Shown here: positions 18,240 to 25,938 of the stretch, piece after piece
Position numbering within the stretch: the first letter of the stretch is position 1
How the letters are laid out: each line of letters begins with the position of its first letter
Source: Flexifilum sp963727545
Lineage (GTDB): Bacteria; Chloroflexota; Anaerolineae; Aggregatilineales; Phototrophicaceae
DNA length: 64,000 bases
Assembly: GCA_963727545.1 (NCBI GenBank)
Contig: CAVSGS010000005.1
Span: forward strand, 558,001-622,000
Direction: 5' to 3'
Program-made: the position numbers and the translations under genes
The notes under the pieces: generated by a model
What the model was told of the DNA's origin: nothing
Seen by the model: the letters and a program-made list of their open reading frames with translations, nothing else
The model's database searches: none

Positions 18240-19268
18240 CTAATCGGACCCCGTATACGCTTGCGTCGTCCCACGTACCACCAGTTCCAGCGGCGGCAGC
18301 TGACGCGGAGCCGCCTCGTCTGGCATCGTCAGCAGGTCGAGTAAAAGCTGCGTTCCGAGATAGCCGCTTTGTTCAAGATGCTGGCGAATCGTGGTCAAGC
18401 CGACGTAGCGGCTCAACTGCACGTCGTCGAAACCGATCACGGAAACGTCTTCCGGCACGCGCAGCCCCGCCGCGCGGATTGCCAGAATGCAGCCGACGGC
18501 TTGGATGTCGGACATGGCAAAAATGGCGGTTGGCGGTTCCGGCAGCGCCAAAAGCTGCTCGGTGAGTTTGTGAGCAATTTCCTCGCTGTGCGCGCCCAAA
18601 CGAACGTACTCCACACGGTACGGTACATCGTGGTCATTCAGCGCAGAGAGATACCCTTCATAGCGCAGCTCACTGGTGAGAAATCCGTAAATGCTGGGGA
18701 ACTCGTCGCCGACGTAGGCAATACGGCGGTGTCCAAGTTCAAGCAGATGCTGCGTAGCCATGTAGCCACCCTGCACGTTGTCCGCGCTGATACAGTTCAA
18801 CTCCCCGGTACAGGCATCGGTCAGGGTGACGAAAGGCATACCGGACTGATTGAGCAAATCCCGTTGATCGTCGGAAACAGCCAGCGTAGCAACGAGCAAG
18901 CCATCGACGGCGGATTGCTCGACAATTGCGAGCAACTGCTCCGGGTAGCGATCCGGTTCGCTCACGGTGTAGAGGACGAGATTGAAATCGTTAGCGCGAT
19001 CGTCAAGCGCGAGTTGAATTCCCCGTAACCGCTCGACAAAAGAAGGATGGGTGATAAACGGGAGAATTACGCCGATAGTGCGATGATGAATCCCGGTGGA
19101 GAGCTGTCGTGCGACCTTGCTACGACGAAAACCGAGCACCCGGATAGCACTCAGAACTCTTTCCTGAGTCTCCGGGCTGACGCGAGAGCTGTTGTTGAGG
19201 ACGCGGGAGACAGTTCCCACACCGACACCAGCGCTCTTTGCAACGTCACGGATGGTCGGATTCGTCAT
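18240..19268 (-). CDS. LacI-family regulator of the sucrose unit (342 aa)
   Basis: Residues 1-50 are a canonical LacI head (TIRDVAKSAGVGVGTVSRVL, NSSRVSPETQERV). The sensor domain shows GFRRSKVARQLSTG, GHRRIAYVGDE, and PEDVSVIGFDDVQLSRYVGL with the C-terminal TTIRQHLEQSG pattern. It lies directly upstream of the sucrose importer/phosphorylase genes on the same strand and has a perfect 16-bp LacI-type palindrome 34 bases before its start, so autoregulation is likely. Inducer identity is inferred. Confidence 0.86.
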   Translation of the reverse strand: MTNPTIRDVAKSAGVGVGTVSRVLNNSSRVSPETQERVLSAIRVLGFRRSKVARQLSTGIHHRTIGVILPFITHPSFVERLRGIQLALDDRANDFNLVLYTVSEPDRYPEQLLAIVEQSAVDGLLVATLAVSDDQRDLLNQSGMPFVTLTDACTGELNCISADNVQGGYMATQHLLELGHRRIAYVGDEFPSIYGFLTSELRYEGYLSALNDHDVPYRVEYVRLGAHSEEIAHKLTEQLLALPEPPTAIFAMSDIQAVGCILAIRAAGLRVPEDVSVIGFDDVQLSRYVGLTTIRQHLEQSGYLGTQLLLDLLTMPDEAAPRQLPPLELVVRGTTQAYTGSD

Positions 19269-19301
19269 TTAGAAACCCTGATATTCGAGTACATTACTCG
19301 C

Positions 19302-19317
19302 GTGGAACCGGTTCCAC
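19302..19317. promoter_or_regulatory. Perfect LacI-type operator GTGGAACCGGTTCCAC
   Basis: This 16-bp perfect palindrome with a central CCGG lies upstream of the LacI gene at 19268. The central CG step and 14-16 bp size are typical of LacI-family sites. It probably mediates autoregulation. Confidence 0.7.
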
Positions 19318-19624
19318 TGATTACTAATGGTAAGCCTATTTGATATTGCTGTCAAGCATTCAACACGTCGGCATATAGCCACTTAAAGGCGTTGATCGCG
19401 GTGATTTCACGAGGAAAAGCGTCATAAATAAACGTATTAACTAATTATTCTCAGTTGAATGTGATCTATAAATCAGAACCTTGTCCAATTGAAAAAATCT
19501 GGCTGGACTCAGGGAGATCGGCAAATTTAGTGTTAACACACTCGACGTCAAAAATCGCTAAGTGCATCAACCCTATTGAACCGAGTTGATACCTCATTAA
19601 CCTGTCTGTTGACGAAACCAAGCG

Positions 19625-19656
19625 GCGGCTGTGCGCCCATTTCGGCACACAGCCGC
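19625..19656 (-). terminator. Hairpin downstream of the FucU gene
   Basis: GCGGCTGTG and CACAGCCGC form a nine-base stem with a 14-base loop, about 105 bases past the FucU stop. The rest of 19318-19760 shows no supported gene; a minus frame open across it has no ribosome binding site or recognisable motif. Confidence 0.4.
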
Positions 19657-19760
19657 TCTTATGATTTACTCCGAACATGCTCCACTCGTTGGCTACAGCG
19701 TGATCGGCACATAGATGCAAGCCAATAGCGATTGCCTTGCGGGTGTGTCTGAGGGCGATG

Positions 19761-20174
19761 CTACGAGACCACGCCGATCGTCAGCATGATGTTAGCGTAA
19801 ATCCGCTGCTCGCCCGTCGCGATCACCAGCCCAACATCCGATTGACGCGCGAGTTCGTAGAAGGCGAAGCGTTCGACCCGCTGGAGTTCCTGCCCCGGCA
19901 GCAGCGCGTTGAACTCACCGAAAATGTCCGGTGTGGTTCCGTCATTCGGCTGCATCACGTGAACAGCTTCGACCGGAATCGCGCTGACCACCGCTTCGAG
20001 GGCATCGGTCGCCGAAACCAACCCCGGTCGCAAATTGAGGTAGACGTGGGCGGCGCTTGGGTTGGAGTTGGTGCTAAACGGGTAGTTTCCGTCCGCGATC
20101 AGCACTTTACTGCCATGTCCCATACTGCCCAGCGCAGCGAGGATACCGGGATGAAGCAGTTTTGTTTTGAGCAT
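19761..20174 (-). CDS. fucU: RbsD/FucU-family sugar mutarotase (137 aa), probable L-fucose mutarotase
   Basis: It interconverts anomers of L-fucose (FucU) or ribose/pyranose forms (RbsD), supplying the form used by the next catabolic enzyme. I place the start at MLKTKLLHPG (20174) because GGAAAGGA precedes it and because the family begins 'ML...l.P.ll..L..mGHGd'; an upstream ATG at 20273 would add a tail not seen in the family. Key features are GSMGHGSKVLIADGNYP with the catalytic histidine, PFSTN, and the C-terminal GEQRIYANIMLTIGVV. The nearby GH29 and GH95 fucosidases favour the fucose function. Confidence 0.82.
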   Translation of the reverse strand: MLKTKLLHPGILAALGSMGHGSKVLIADGNYPFSTNSNPSAAHVYLNLRPGLVSATDALEAVVSAIPVEAVHVMQPNDGTTPDIFGEFNALLPGQELQRVERFAFYELARQSDVGLVIATGEQRIYANIMLTIGVVS

Positions 20175-20311
20175 CGAATCAATCATCCTTTCCAGAGTCA
20201 AATTGCCCATCAGTACAAATTTGCCTGAAATCGCTGCGAACAAGTCCATTTCCGCCTCAGGCAAGCGCGACATATGCCAATATTCATCTTGTCATGCGGA
20301 ATAAGTAATCG

Positions 20312-20329
20312 CGGATAGCGCTATATCCG
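20312..20329. promoter_or_regulatory. Inverted repeat upstream of FucU
   Basis: CGGATA and TATCCG flank GCGCTA, and the inner ATAGCGCTAT is itself a perfect ten-base palindrome. It lies about 140 bases upstream of the FucU start in a 417-base gap with no supported gene. It differs from the three operators of the fucosidase units, so FucU may be controlled separately. Confidence 0.35.
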
Positions 20330-20591
20330 TTTCTGATCGTAAGTGAGTGTTCCAACGAGCTGAGCGACGATCACATACACAATCCCGCTCCGTGGCAACC
20401 TTCACGCTCGAAGTCCAATTAGGAAGATCTGCCCTTTGATCAGGCGGTAGCACGCAAGTTTGCCAGATAGTGACTGCGTGTGATCGAGCAAGGAATCACG
20501 ACTTCCTTCCGCTGAAGTGACCACGGTTCGAAGTACGGGTGTTCGTTCGCACTGCTGCGACATGATTTCCCGCTCACAAGCGCAGTGGAGA

Positions 20592-21599
20592 TCACTGCTC
20601 TTGCGGTGGTATCCCGCTCGATTTGCGCACGATCAGCTCTACCGGCAGCACAATTTCCTTAGGTTCCGTTGATGGATTGCCATTTAGACGAGATAAAAGC
20701 AGGCGCGTTGCGTGCTGCCCCATTTCATAAGCTGGTTGGGCAGCGACGGTGAAAAACGGATCAATGGTGATGGCGGTCGGCAGATCGTCGAAGGAGACGA
20801 CCGACATATCGCCGGGGACATCCAATCCATGTTGGCGCAGACTGCGCATCACGCCAATCGCAATGAAGTTGTTGCCGGCAAAGATCGCCGTTGGGCGCGG
20901 ATCAGCTTGGAGCAGTAGTTCGGTGTTATCGTAGCCCGATGCCGGGGTGAATTCACCCCAATACACCTGCAAGGTGCTCGCGTCCAAACCCGCATCGGCA
21001 ACGGCTTGACGCGCTCCCTGAACCCGATCAAGCGCCGTCGAGTGGTCTTGGCGACCGGTCACTAAACCGATTCGCCGGTGTCCCAGTTCGAGCAGATGCC
21101 GCGTCAATTGATACGCTCCGCCCACCGAGTCACAGCGGACGGAATCGACTCGCTCCCCCGGAATCCATCGGTCCAGCACAACAAAGGGGATCTGATGATT
21201 GGTCAGCAGGGTCAAGGGGCTGAATGATGCCGGAACCACCAGAAAGCCGTCGACCTGTTTTTTCATCAGGAAGGTCAGGTAATCGTTTTGCTTTTCTGGC
21301 GATTCATCAGAGTTGCCGATAATCAGATGATAGCCGTTCTGGTTGGCGCAATCTTCAATTCCCCGCGCCACCGTTGTCCAGAAGGGATTGGTGATGTCAG
21401 AGAGCACAACGGCTAGCGTTTGGGTGCGCTTAGAGCGTAAGCTAGGACCAAGGGCATTCGGAATGTAGTTCAGCTCCAGAATCGCCGCCTTGATGCGCTG
21501 ACGTTTTTCTTCGCTGACGTAGCCCTTGTTATTGATTACGCGCGAGACAGTAATCGGTGCAACTCCGGCACGGCTTGCAACATCCTTGATGGTCGCCAA
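20592..21599 (-). CDS. LacI-family regulator of the fucose unit (335 aa)
   Basis: The DNA-binding head is TIKDVASRAGVAPITVSRVI with NNKGYVSEEKRQRI. The sensor domain carries LAVVLSDITNPFWTTVARG, GHRRIGLVTGR, FAGNNFIAIGVMRSL and VVSFDDLPTAITIDPFFT, all standard for the family, and it ends IVRKSSG. It lies on the same strand 3' of the SBP/permease genes and between them and FucU. It is the best local candidate to bind the GGTAAGC-TACC palindromes at 23569, 25729 and 30223; that link is inference. Confidence 0.86.
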   Translation of the reverse strand: MATIKDVASRAGVAPITVSRVINNKGYVSEEKRQRIKAAILELNYIPNALGPSLRSKRTQTLAVVLSDITNPFWTTVARGIEDCANQNGYHLIIGNSDESPEKQNDYLTFLMKKQVDGFLVVPASFSPLTLLTNHQIPFVVLDRWIPGERVDSVRCDSVGGAYQLTRHLLELGHRRIGLVTGRQDHSTALDRVQGARQAVADAGLDASTLQVYWGEFTPASGYDNTELLLQADPRPTAIFAGNNFIAIGVMRSLRQHGLDVPGDMSVVSFDDLPTAITIDPFFTVAAQPAYEMGQHATRLLLSRLNGNPSTEPKEIVLPVELIVRKSSGIPPQEQ

Positions 21600-21760
21600 A
21601 ACTGAAAAACCTCAATAGTCGACGTGGAGTGGGCGAGAAGTATCAATTGTAACGTTGCGCGACTGTCTCTGCGAAACACCAACCTTGTGTACCACCGCTC
21701 GCCGCTGGTCTGAACTTACCCGAACTACCCCACTCGGCTGTGCCACATACACAGCGATGA

Positions 21761-21790
21761 AGCTGGGTCAGTCGACAACCTGACCCAGCT
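21761..21790. terminator. Hairpin 3' of the fucose-unit SBP
   Basis: AGCTGGGTCAG and CTGACCCAGCT form an 11-bp stem with an eight-base loop, 53 bases past the SBP stop. The T-run (TTTTT) lies on the plus-strand side, so on the minus strand it is an A-tract before the stem. It marks the boundary between the SBP gene and the LacI gene. Confidence 0.5.
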
Positions 21791-21842
21791 TTTTCGAGTA
21801 ATGCGTCGAAAAACTTACAGACTACTGGTCGTCATGAAACGA

Positions 21843-23468
21843 TCACTGATTCAGGGCTTGGTAGGCGTCGTAGGCAGCTTGGTTGATTTCCAAGTAGCGC
21901 GCTAGACCCAAGTTATCCAACCCTTGCACGTAAGCATCCCAATCGGTATCAATGTTCATCGAGCCGGTGACGAACGCCAACGAGCTAGAGTTGATGTAAT
22001 CGTTGATGTTCTGCTTCAACAGCGCTTGTTCGTCAGCGACGGTCGGATCGGGCCAAATCAGCCAGAACGGATAGAGGTCGGACGACTGATGACCATTATA
22101 CAGGTCGGTGGCGAGCAGCAGACGGTGCTCATAGCCGTCGTCGGTGTAGATGTCGGGCGACTGCACCCAAGCATCGCGGATCGCCACGTCGTCCAGATAC
22201 TGCGCCATCGCGCCCCACAAATCGGCGTTGCCCGTGTCGGGAACGTTGGTGATGGATTTGTAGAGCGGCTCAACGGATTGGTTGTTCGCCAGTTCACCGG
22301 GCAGCGGGTCGCGCCAGTCGACATCCTTGATGCCGAAGATACCCGCCATATGTCCGTCGAAGGTGAACATGTAGTCGAGGATCTTGATCGCCGCGATCTG
22401 GACTTCTTCGCTGGCTTTGTTGGTCAGCACAAAGGTCGCACCCGGCAGTGAACCACTAATCATCGTAGCGAACTGAGTGCCATCGGGACCCGTGAGCGGG
22501 GGGATAGCATCGTAGTCGTAACAGTACGGCTTGTCTTCCGCAGCGCCGAAGCAGTTCACAAAGATGTTAGGATGCATACCGGCGGCGGCACCCAGCAGTT
22601 CGGCGGTGGCATTGTTGCCTTCGGCACTGTAGGCATCAGCGTTATTGGTGAAGGCGGTGTCGTCGAGCACGCCGGCATCATACAGGCTCTTGATGTAGGT
22701 CAGACCGTTTTTCCATGCTTCGGTGTTGGCAACGGTATTGACCTTGCCATCGTTGAGGATCAGGAAGGTGCGGTCGTCGTCATAGGTGAAAGCATTCATC
22801 AGGTAGGGGATCGGGCGGGTGCCGTAGTCCATGATCGCGCCGCCGAGAATCTCGTCCTGCTGACCGTTGCCGTTGGCATCCTGCTCGCGGAAGGCGACCA
22901 TCGTGTTATAGAACTCTTCGGGCGTCGTCGGCACAGAGAGGTTCAGCTCATTCAGCCACTTGGTGTTCATCCACATCTTGTTGGCGAAGGAGCAGTGGTA
23001 GCACTGAACGAGCTGCGGCATGCCCCAAATGGTGCCATCAGGGGCGGTTGCCAGCGCTTTGAGTTCGGGGTAAGTCTCGAGCGCCGCTTTGACGTTCGGC
23101 GCATATTGATCGATCAGGTCGTTGAGCGGAAGGATCACGCCCTGCTGACCGTACTTGAGCAGGTCAATCTGCGAGAATTGATCGACCCACGGGATCAACA
23201 TGAACACATCCGGATAATCGCCGCTGGCGAGCGAAAGGTTACGCTTTTCGGAGGCATCCGTCGCATCATAGGTCGTCGTCGTCCAATTGAACTTGACGTT
23301 GAACATCTCTTCCAGCGAGGTCGAGAAAACATTCGTCGCCAAATCCCGCTCCGGGTTCTGAGGCGAGAAAATGGTGATCGTGAGCGGGTCAGACTGTGCC
23401 GACGTCGGCGCAATCACCAGCAGCAGCGTGAACACCAAAAGGGACAAAACTAACAGCGTCTTCTTCAT
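21843..23468 (-). CDS. LplA-like extracellular sugar-binding protein (541 aa)
   Basis: This is the solute receptor of a CUT1-type importer of the LplA/LipO group, which pairs with LplB/LplC permeases and is longer than MalE. The signal peptide is KKTLLVLSLLVFTLLLVIAP with cleavage near TSAQ. DANGNGQQDEI near residue 198 is the EF-hand-like calcium loop typical of this group, and GIKDVDWRDPLPGE occurs near residue 380. It follows the two permease genes, separated by 162 bases that include a perfect 16-bp operator. Substrate is inferred as fucosylated oligosaccharides from the adjacent GH95/GH29. Confidence 0.87.
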   Translation of the reverse strand: MKKTLLVLSLLVFTLLLVIAPTSAQSDPLTITIFSPQNPERDLATNVFSTSLEEMFNVKFNWTTTTYDATDASEKRNLSLASGDYPDVFMLIPWVDQFSQIDLLKYGQQGVILPLNDLIDQYAPNVKAALETYPELKALATAPDGTIWGMPQLVQCYHCSFANKMWMNTKWLNELNLSVPTTPEEFYNTMVAFREQDANGNGQQDEILGGAIMDYGTRPIPYLMNAFTYDDDRTFLILNDGKVNTVANTEAWKNGLTYIKSLYDAGVLDDTAFTNNADAYSAEGNNATAELLGAAAGMHPNIFVNCFGAAEDKPYCYDYDAIPPLTGPDGTQFATMISGSLPGATFVLTNKASEEVQIAAIKILDYMFTFDGHMAGIFGIKDVDWRDPLPGELANNQSVEPLYKSITNVPDTGNADLWGAMAQYLDDVAIRDAWVQSPDIYTDDGYEHRLLLATDLYNGHQSSDLYPFWLIWPDPTVADEQALLKQNINDYINSSSLAFVTGSMNIDTDWDAYVQGLDNLGLARYLEINQAAYDAYQALNQ

Positions 23469-23568
23469 TATTTTTTACTACCTTTCCTAACCTGCACAAA
23501 CCAATCTTTGTAAAAACAGAACCGCGCTAGTTGATCGACAGATTGTAGTTTCTCCTTTCTGTTACGGG

Positions 23569-23584
23569 ATGGTAAGCTTACCAT
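23569..23584. promoter_or_regulatory. Operator ATGGTAAGCTTACCAT, copy 1
   Basis: A perfect 16-bp palindrome 100 bases upstream of the SBP start and inside the permease-SBP gap. The same motif occurs upstream of the permease operon (25729) and of the fucosidase operon (30223), so the three transcription units probably form one regulon and the SBP has its own promoter. Confidence 0.65.
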
Positions 23585-23630
23585 AGCGATTAACAACCAA
23601 TTGACTCGGCAGACGGATCTGCCGGGAGGG

Positions 23631-24545
23631 TTAGCCTTTGATAGAACCGATCAACATGCCTTTGACAAAGTAACGCTGAACGAACGGGTAAATCATCAAC
23701 ACCGGCACGCTGCCAACCACGACGAGACAGTATTTCAAGAGGTCAGCCAACTGCCGCCGCTGCGCCAGCGCCGCCGGATCCATCGTGCCGCCGCTGGTCG
23801 TGTTGAGAATCAGGATGTTGCGCAGGACGATCTGCAGAGGTTGGAGTTCCGACGATTTCAGGTAGATCAAAGCGTCGAAGTAGCCATTCCACTGCGCGAC
23901 CGCGTACATCAATGCCAAGACAGCGATAATCGGCTTAGAGAGCGGCAAGACGACCGACCACAGGAATTGCAGGTCGTTGCAACCATCCAATTCGGAAGCC
24001 TCGACCAATTCTTCCGGGATCGCCGAGCGGAAGAACGTCCGGGCGATGATCACCTGAAAAGCGGCGACGGCTTGGGGAATCAGCAGCGCCCAGCGCGTAT
24101 CGATCATGCCGAGGTCTTTGACCACGAGGTAAGTCGGAATCAGCCCACCGGAGAAGATCAGCGTGAAGGTGATCAAAAACATCAGGATATTGGAGCCGTA
24201 TAAATCGCGCCGGGAGAGCGGATAGGCGACCAAAACCGTCAGCACCACGCTGATCAGCGTGCCGGCGACAGTATAGAACAACGAGTTCAGATAGCCGGTG
24301 ACGATCTGCGGGTTCTGAAAGGTGACTTGGTAACCACGCAGCGAGAAATCGACGGGGTAGAGCCAAACTTTACCGGCGGTTACCGCGAGCGGGTCGCTGA
24401 AGGAAGCGCTGACGATGTAAATCATCGGATACAGCACGAGAAACAGGACGACCGCCAAGAACAGATAGACAAAGAACATGAACACTCGGTCGCCCACTGA
24501 ATCGCGGATGCCGTTGGTTCGTGCTAAAGCTCGTTGACTATTCAT
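23631..24545 (-). CDS. ABC importer permease, LplC/YtcP type (304 aa)
   Basis: This is an inner-membrane channel subunit. The first helix follows a short cytoplasmic N-terminus (RVFMFFVYLFLAVVLFLVLY). Motifs of the LplC/YtcP group are VSASFSDPLAVTAGKVWLYP near residue 50 and the coupling loop IPEELVEASELDGCNDLQFL. The C-terminal QRYFVKGMLIGSIKG is the typical MalG-superfamily end. It lies 19 bases after the upstream permease gene and pairs with it. Confidence 0.9.
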   Translation of the reverse strand: MNSQRALARTNGIRDSVGDRVFMFFVYLFLAVVLFLVLYPMIYIVSASFSDPLAVTAGKVWLYPVDFSLRGYQVTFQNPQIVTGYLNSLFYTVAGTLISVVLTVLVAYPLSRRDLYGSNILMFLITFTLIFSGGLIPTYLVVKDLGMIDTRWALLIPQAVAAFQVIIARTFFRSAIPEELVEASELDGCNDLQFLWSVVLPLSKPIIAVLALMYAVAQWNGYFDALIYLKSSELQPLQIVLRNILILNTTSGGTMDPAALAQRRQLADLLKYCLVVVGSVPVLMIYPFVQRYFVKGMLIGSIKG

Positions 24546-24564
24546 GAGCGTGCTTTTTCACTCC

Positions 24565-25578
24565 TCACCACAAGCCCGCGCCGGAATCGGATACACGTTT
24601 GGCAAGCTCATTCACAAGTAACAGCAAAATCATGCCGACGACCGAATTGAACAGACCAACGGCGGTCGCAAAGCTGTAATTCGCGTTGAGCAGCCCAATC
24701 TTGTAGACGTAGGTCGAAATGACCTCGGAGGTCGCCAAGTTGAGCGGATTTTGCAGTAGATACACCTTCTCAAAGCTGACCGAGAGCAGGCTGCCTACGT
24801 TCAGGATCAGGATAACCAAGATCACCGGCATGATGCCCGGAAGATCAACGTGGCGGATTTTCTGGAAGCGCGACGCGCCGTCGACTTTCGCCGCGTCGTG
24901 CAGTTGAGGGTCAATCCCGGCGAGCGCCGCCAGATAGATGACGGCAGCATAGCCGCTAAACTGCCACGCGCCCGACCACGCGAAAAGACCGGCAAACAGA
25001 CCGGGGTTGGCGAGGAAGTTGATCGGCTGCTGACCAAGCCCCTTGAGCACCAGATTGACAACGCCCAACTGAGGGGAGAGCACCAACATCAGCATGGAAA
25101 CGACGATCACCGTCGAGATGAAGTAGGGTGCATAGGTGACTAATTGGGTGAAGCGCCGGAAGAAGCCGTCACGGATTTCGTTGAGACCAATCGCGAGAAT
25201 GATGGGGATGGGGAACCCGACCGCCAGTGAATATACGCTGATGGCAAGGGTGTTCCTGATCAGCGTCCAGAAGACCGGATTCTTGAAAAACAGGTCGAAG
25301 TATTTGAATCCCGCCCACGGACTGCCCCAAATCCCTAAGGTGACGTTGTACTCTTTGAAGGCGAGGACTGAGTTGGCAATGGGGATGTATTTGAAGACGA
25401 AAAAGTAGACTAGCGCAGGAATCATCACCAGATACAACTGCCAGTGACGGCGAAGACTCTTCTTGATGCGAGACCCGCGTGAGGCGCGCTGAGCATCAGC
25501 TAACAAGGATAGCTCATGCTGTTCTTCCTGAGCGGAAGCCGAATACTCCGTGCCAGTTCGTGCGCGAAAGATTCGCAT
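24565..25578 (-). CDS. ABC importer permease, LplB type (337 aa)
   Basis: This is the partner channel subunit. It has a cytoplasmic N-terminal extension of about 45 residues ending SLRRHWQLYLVMIPALVYFF, the usual LplB entry helix. The coupling loop is DPQLHDAAKVDGASRFQKIR, and SFEKVYLLQNPLNLATSEVI is characteristic of this subfamily. The C-terminus ends ELAKRVSDSGAGLW, matching the LplB 'kr.s..glW' pattern. It is the first gene of its operon, with operator copy 2 about 150 bases upstream. Confidence 0.9.
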   Translation of the reverse strand: MRIFRARTGTEYSASAQEEQHELSLLADAQRASRGSRIKKSLRRHWQLYLVMIPALVYFFVFKYIPIANSVLAFKEYNVTLGIWGSPWAGFKYFDLFFKNPVFWTLIRNTLAISVYSLAVGFPIPIILAIGLNEIRDGFFRRFTQLVTYAPYFISTVIVVSMLMLVLSPQLGVVNLVLKGLGQQPINFLANPGLFAGLFAWSGAWQFSGYAAVIYLAALAGIDPQLHDAAKVDGASRFQKIRHVDLPGIMPVILVILILNVGSLLSVSFEKVYLLQNPLNLATSEVISTYVYKIGLLNANYSFATAVGLFNSVVGMILLLLVNELAKRVSDSGAGLW

Positions 25579-25728
25579 AAGTGGAGAACCTTTTTAGAAA
25601 TAAACGACTTTATGACAAATTATCTTTTGCGTTGACGATCAAGTGCTGGTGTTTGCTGCTCGTCTAACCGCGGCTGCTGCGAATTATGTTTTGATGGCAA
25701 CAGCGATTTCTATCTTCCTCGTAGACCG

Positions 25729-25765
25729 TGTGGTAAGCGTACCACAACGTATAGTTTAGCGTCAA
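25729..25765 (-). promoter_or_regulatory. Operator TGTGGTAAGCGTACCACA, copy 2, overlapping a promoter
   Basis: The near-palindrome at 25729-25746 overlaps a minus-strand -10-like TACGCT, with a TTGACG -35-like box 18 bases further upstream (25760-25765). Binding there would block RNA polymerase for the LplB/LplC operon. The gap 25579-25938 holds this site and the GH95 terminator and no gene. Confidence 0.6.
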
Positions 25766-25851
25766 AAAACCAATTGTCAACCAATTATCATTGAAAAATC
25801 TGCGCCTTGCGGATTGCAGTTGATGCTCAGAAAACGAACTGAACTATAAGC

Positions 25852-25930
25852 AAAAATGAGGCTGTCCGGCTGGTGTGCGCTTGACCACATCATTTTGTGA
25901 TCCGGTGTAACACCGACGCTGAACAGCCTC
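25852..25930 (-). terminator. Large hairpin with T-run after GH95
   Basis: GAGGCTGT (25858-25865) pairs with ACAGCCTC (25923-25930), and an inner CGGTGT-A-ACACCG hairpin lies at 25903-25915. Read on the minus strand the outer stem is followed by ATTTTTGC, as in an intrinsic terminator with a branched loop. It begins nine bases past the GH95 stop. Confidence 0.5.
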
Positions 25931-25938
25931 AATCACGC

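Noticed and set aside
19466..19720. Minus-strand frame of 84 codons downstream of FucU
   Set aside because: It spans a hairpin, lacks a ribosome binding site, and shows no protein-like pattern.
22572..23453. Open plus-strand frame of 293 codons opposite the LplA-like SBP
   Set aside because: Antisense shadow; no start signal or family resemblance.
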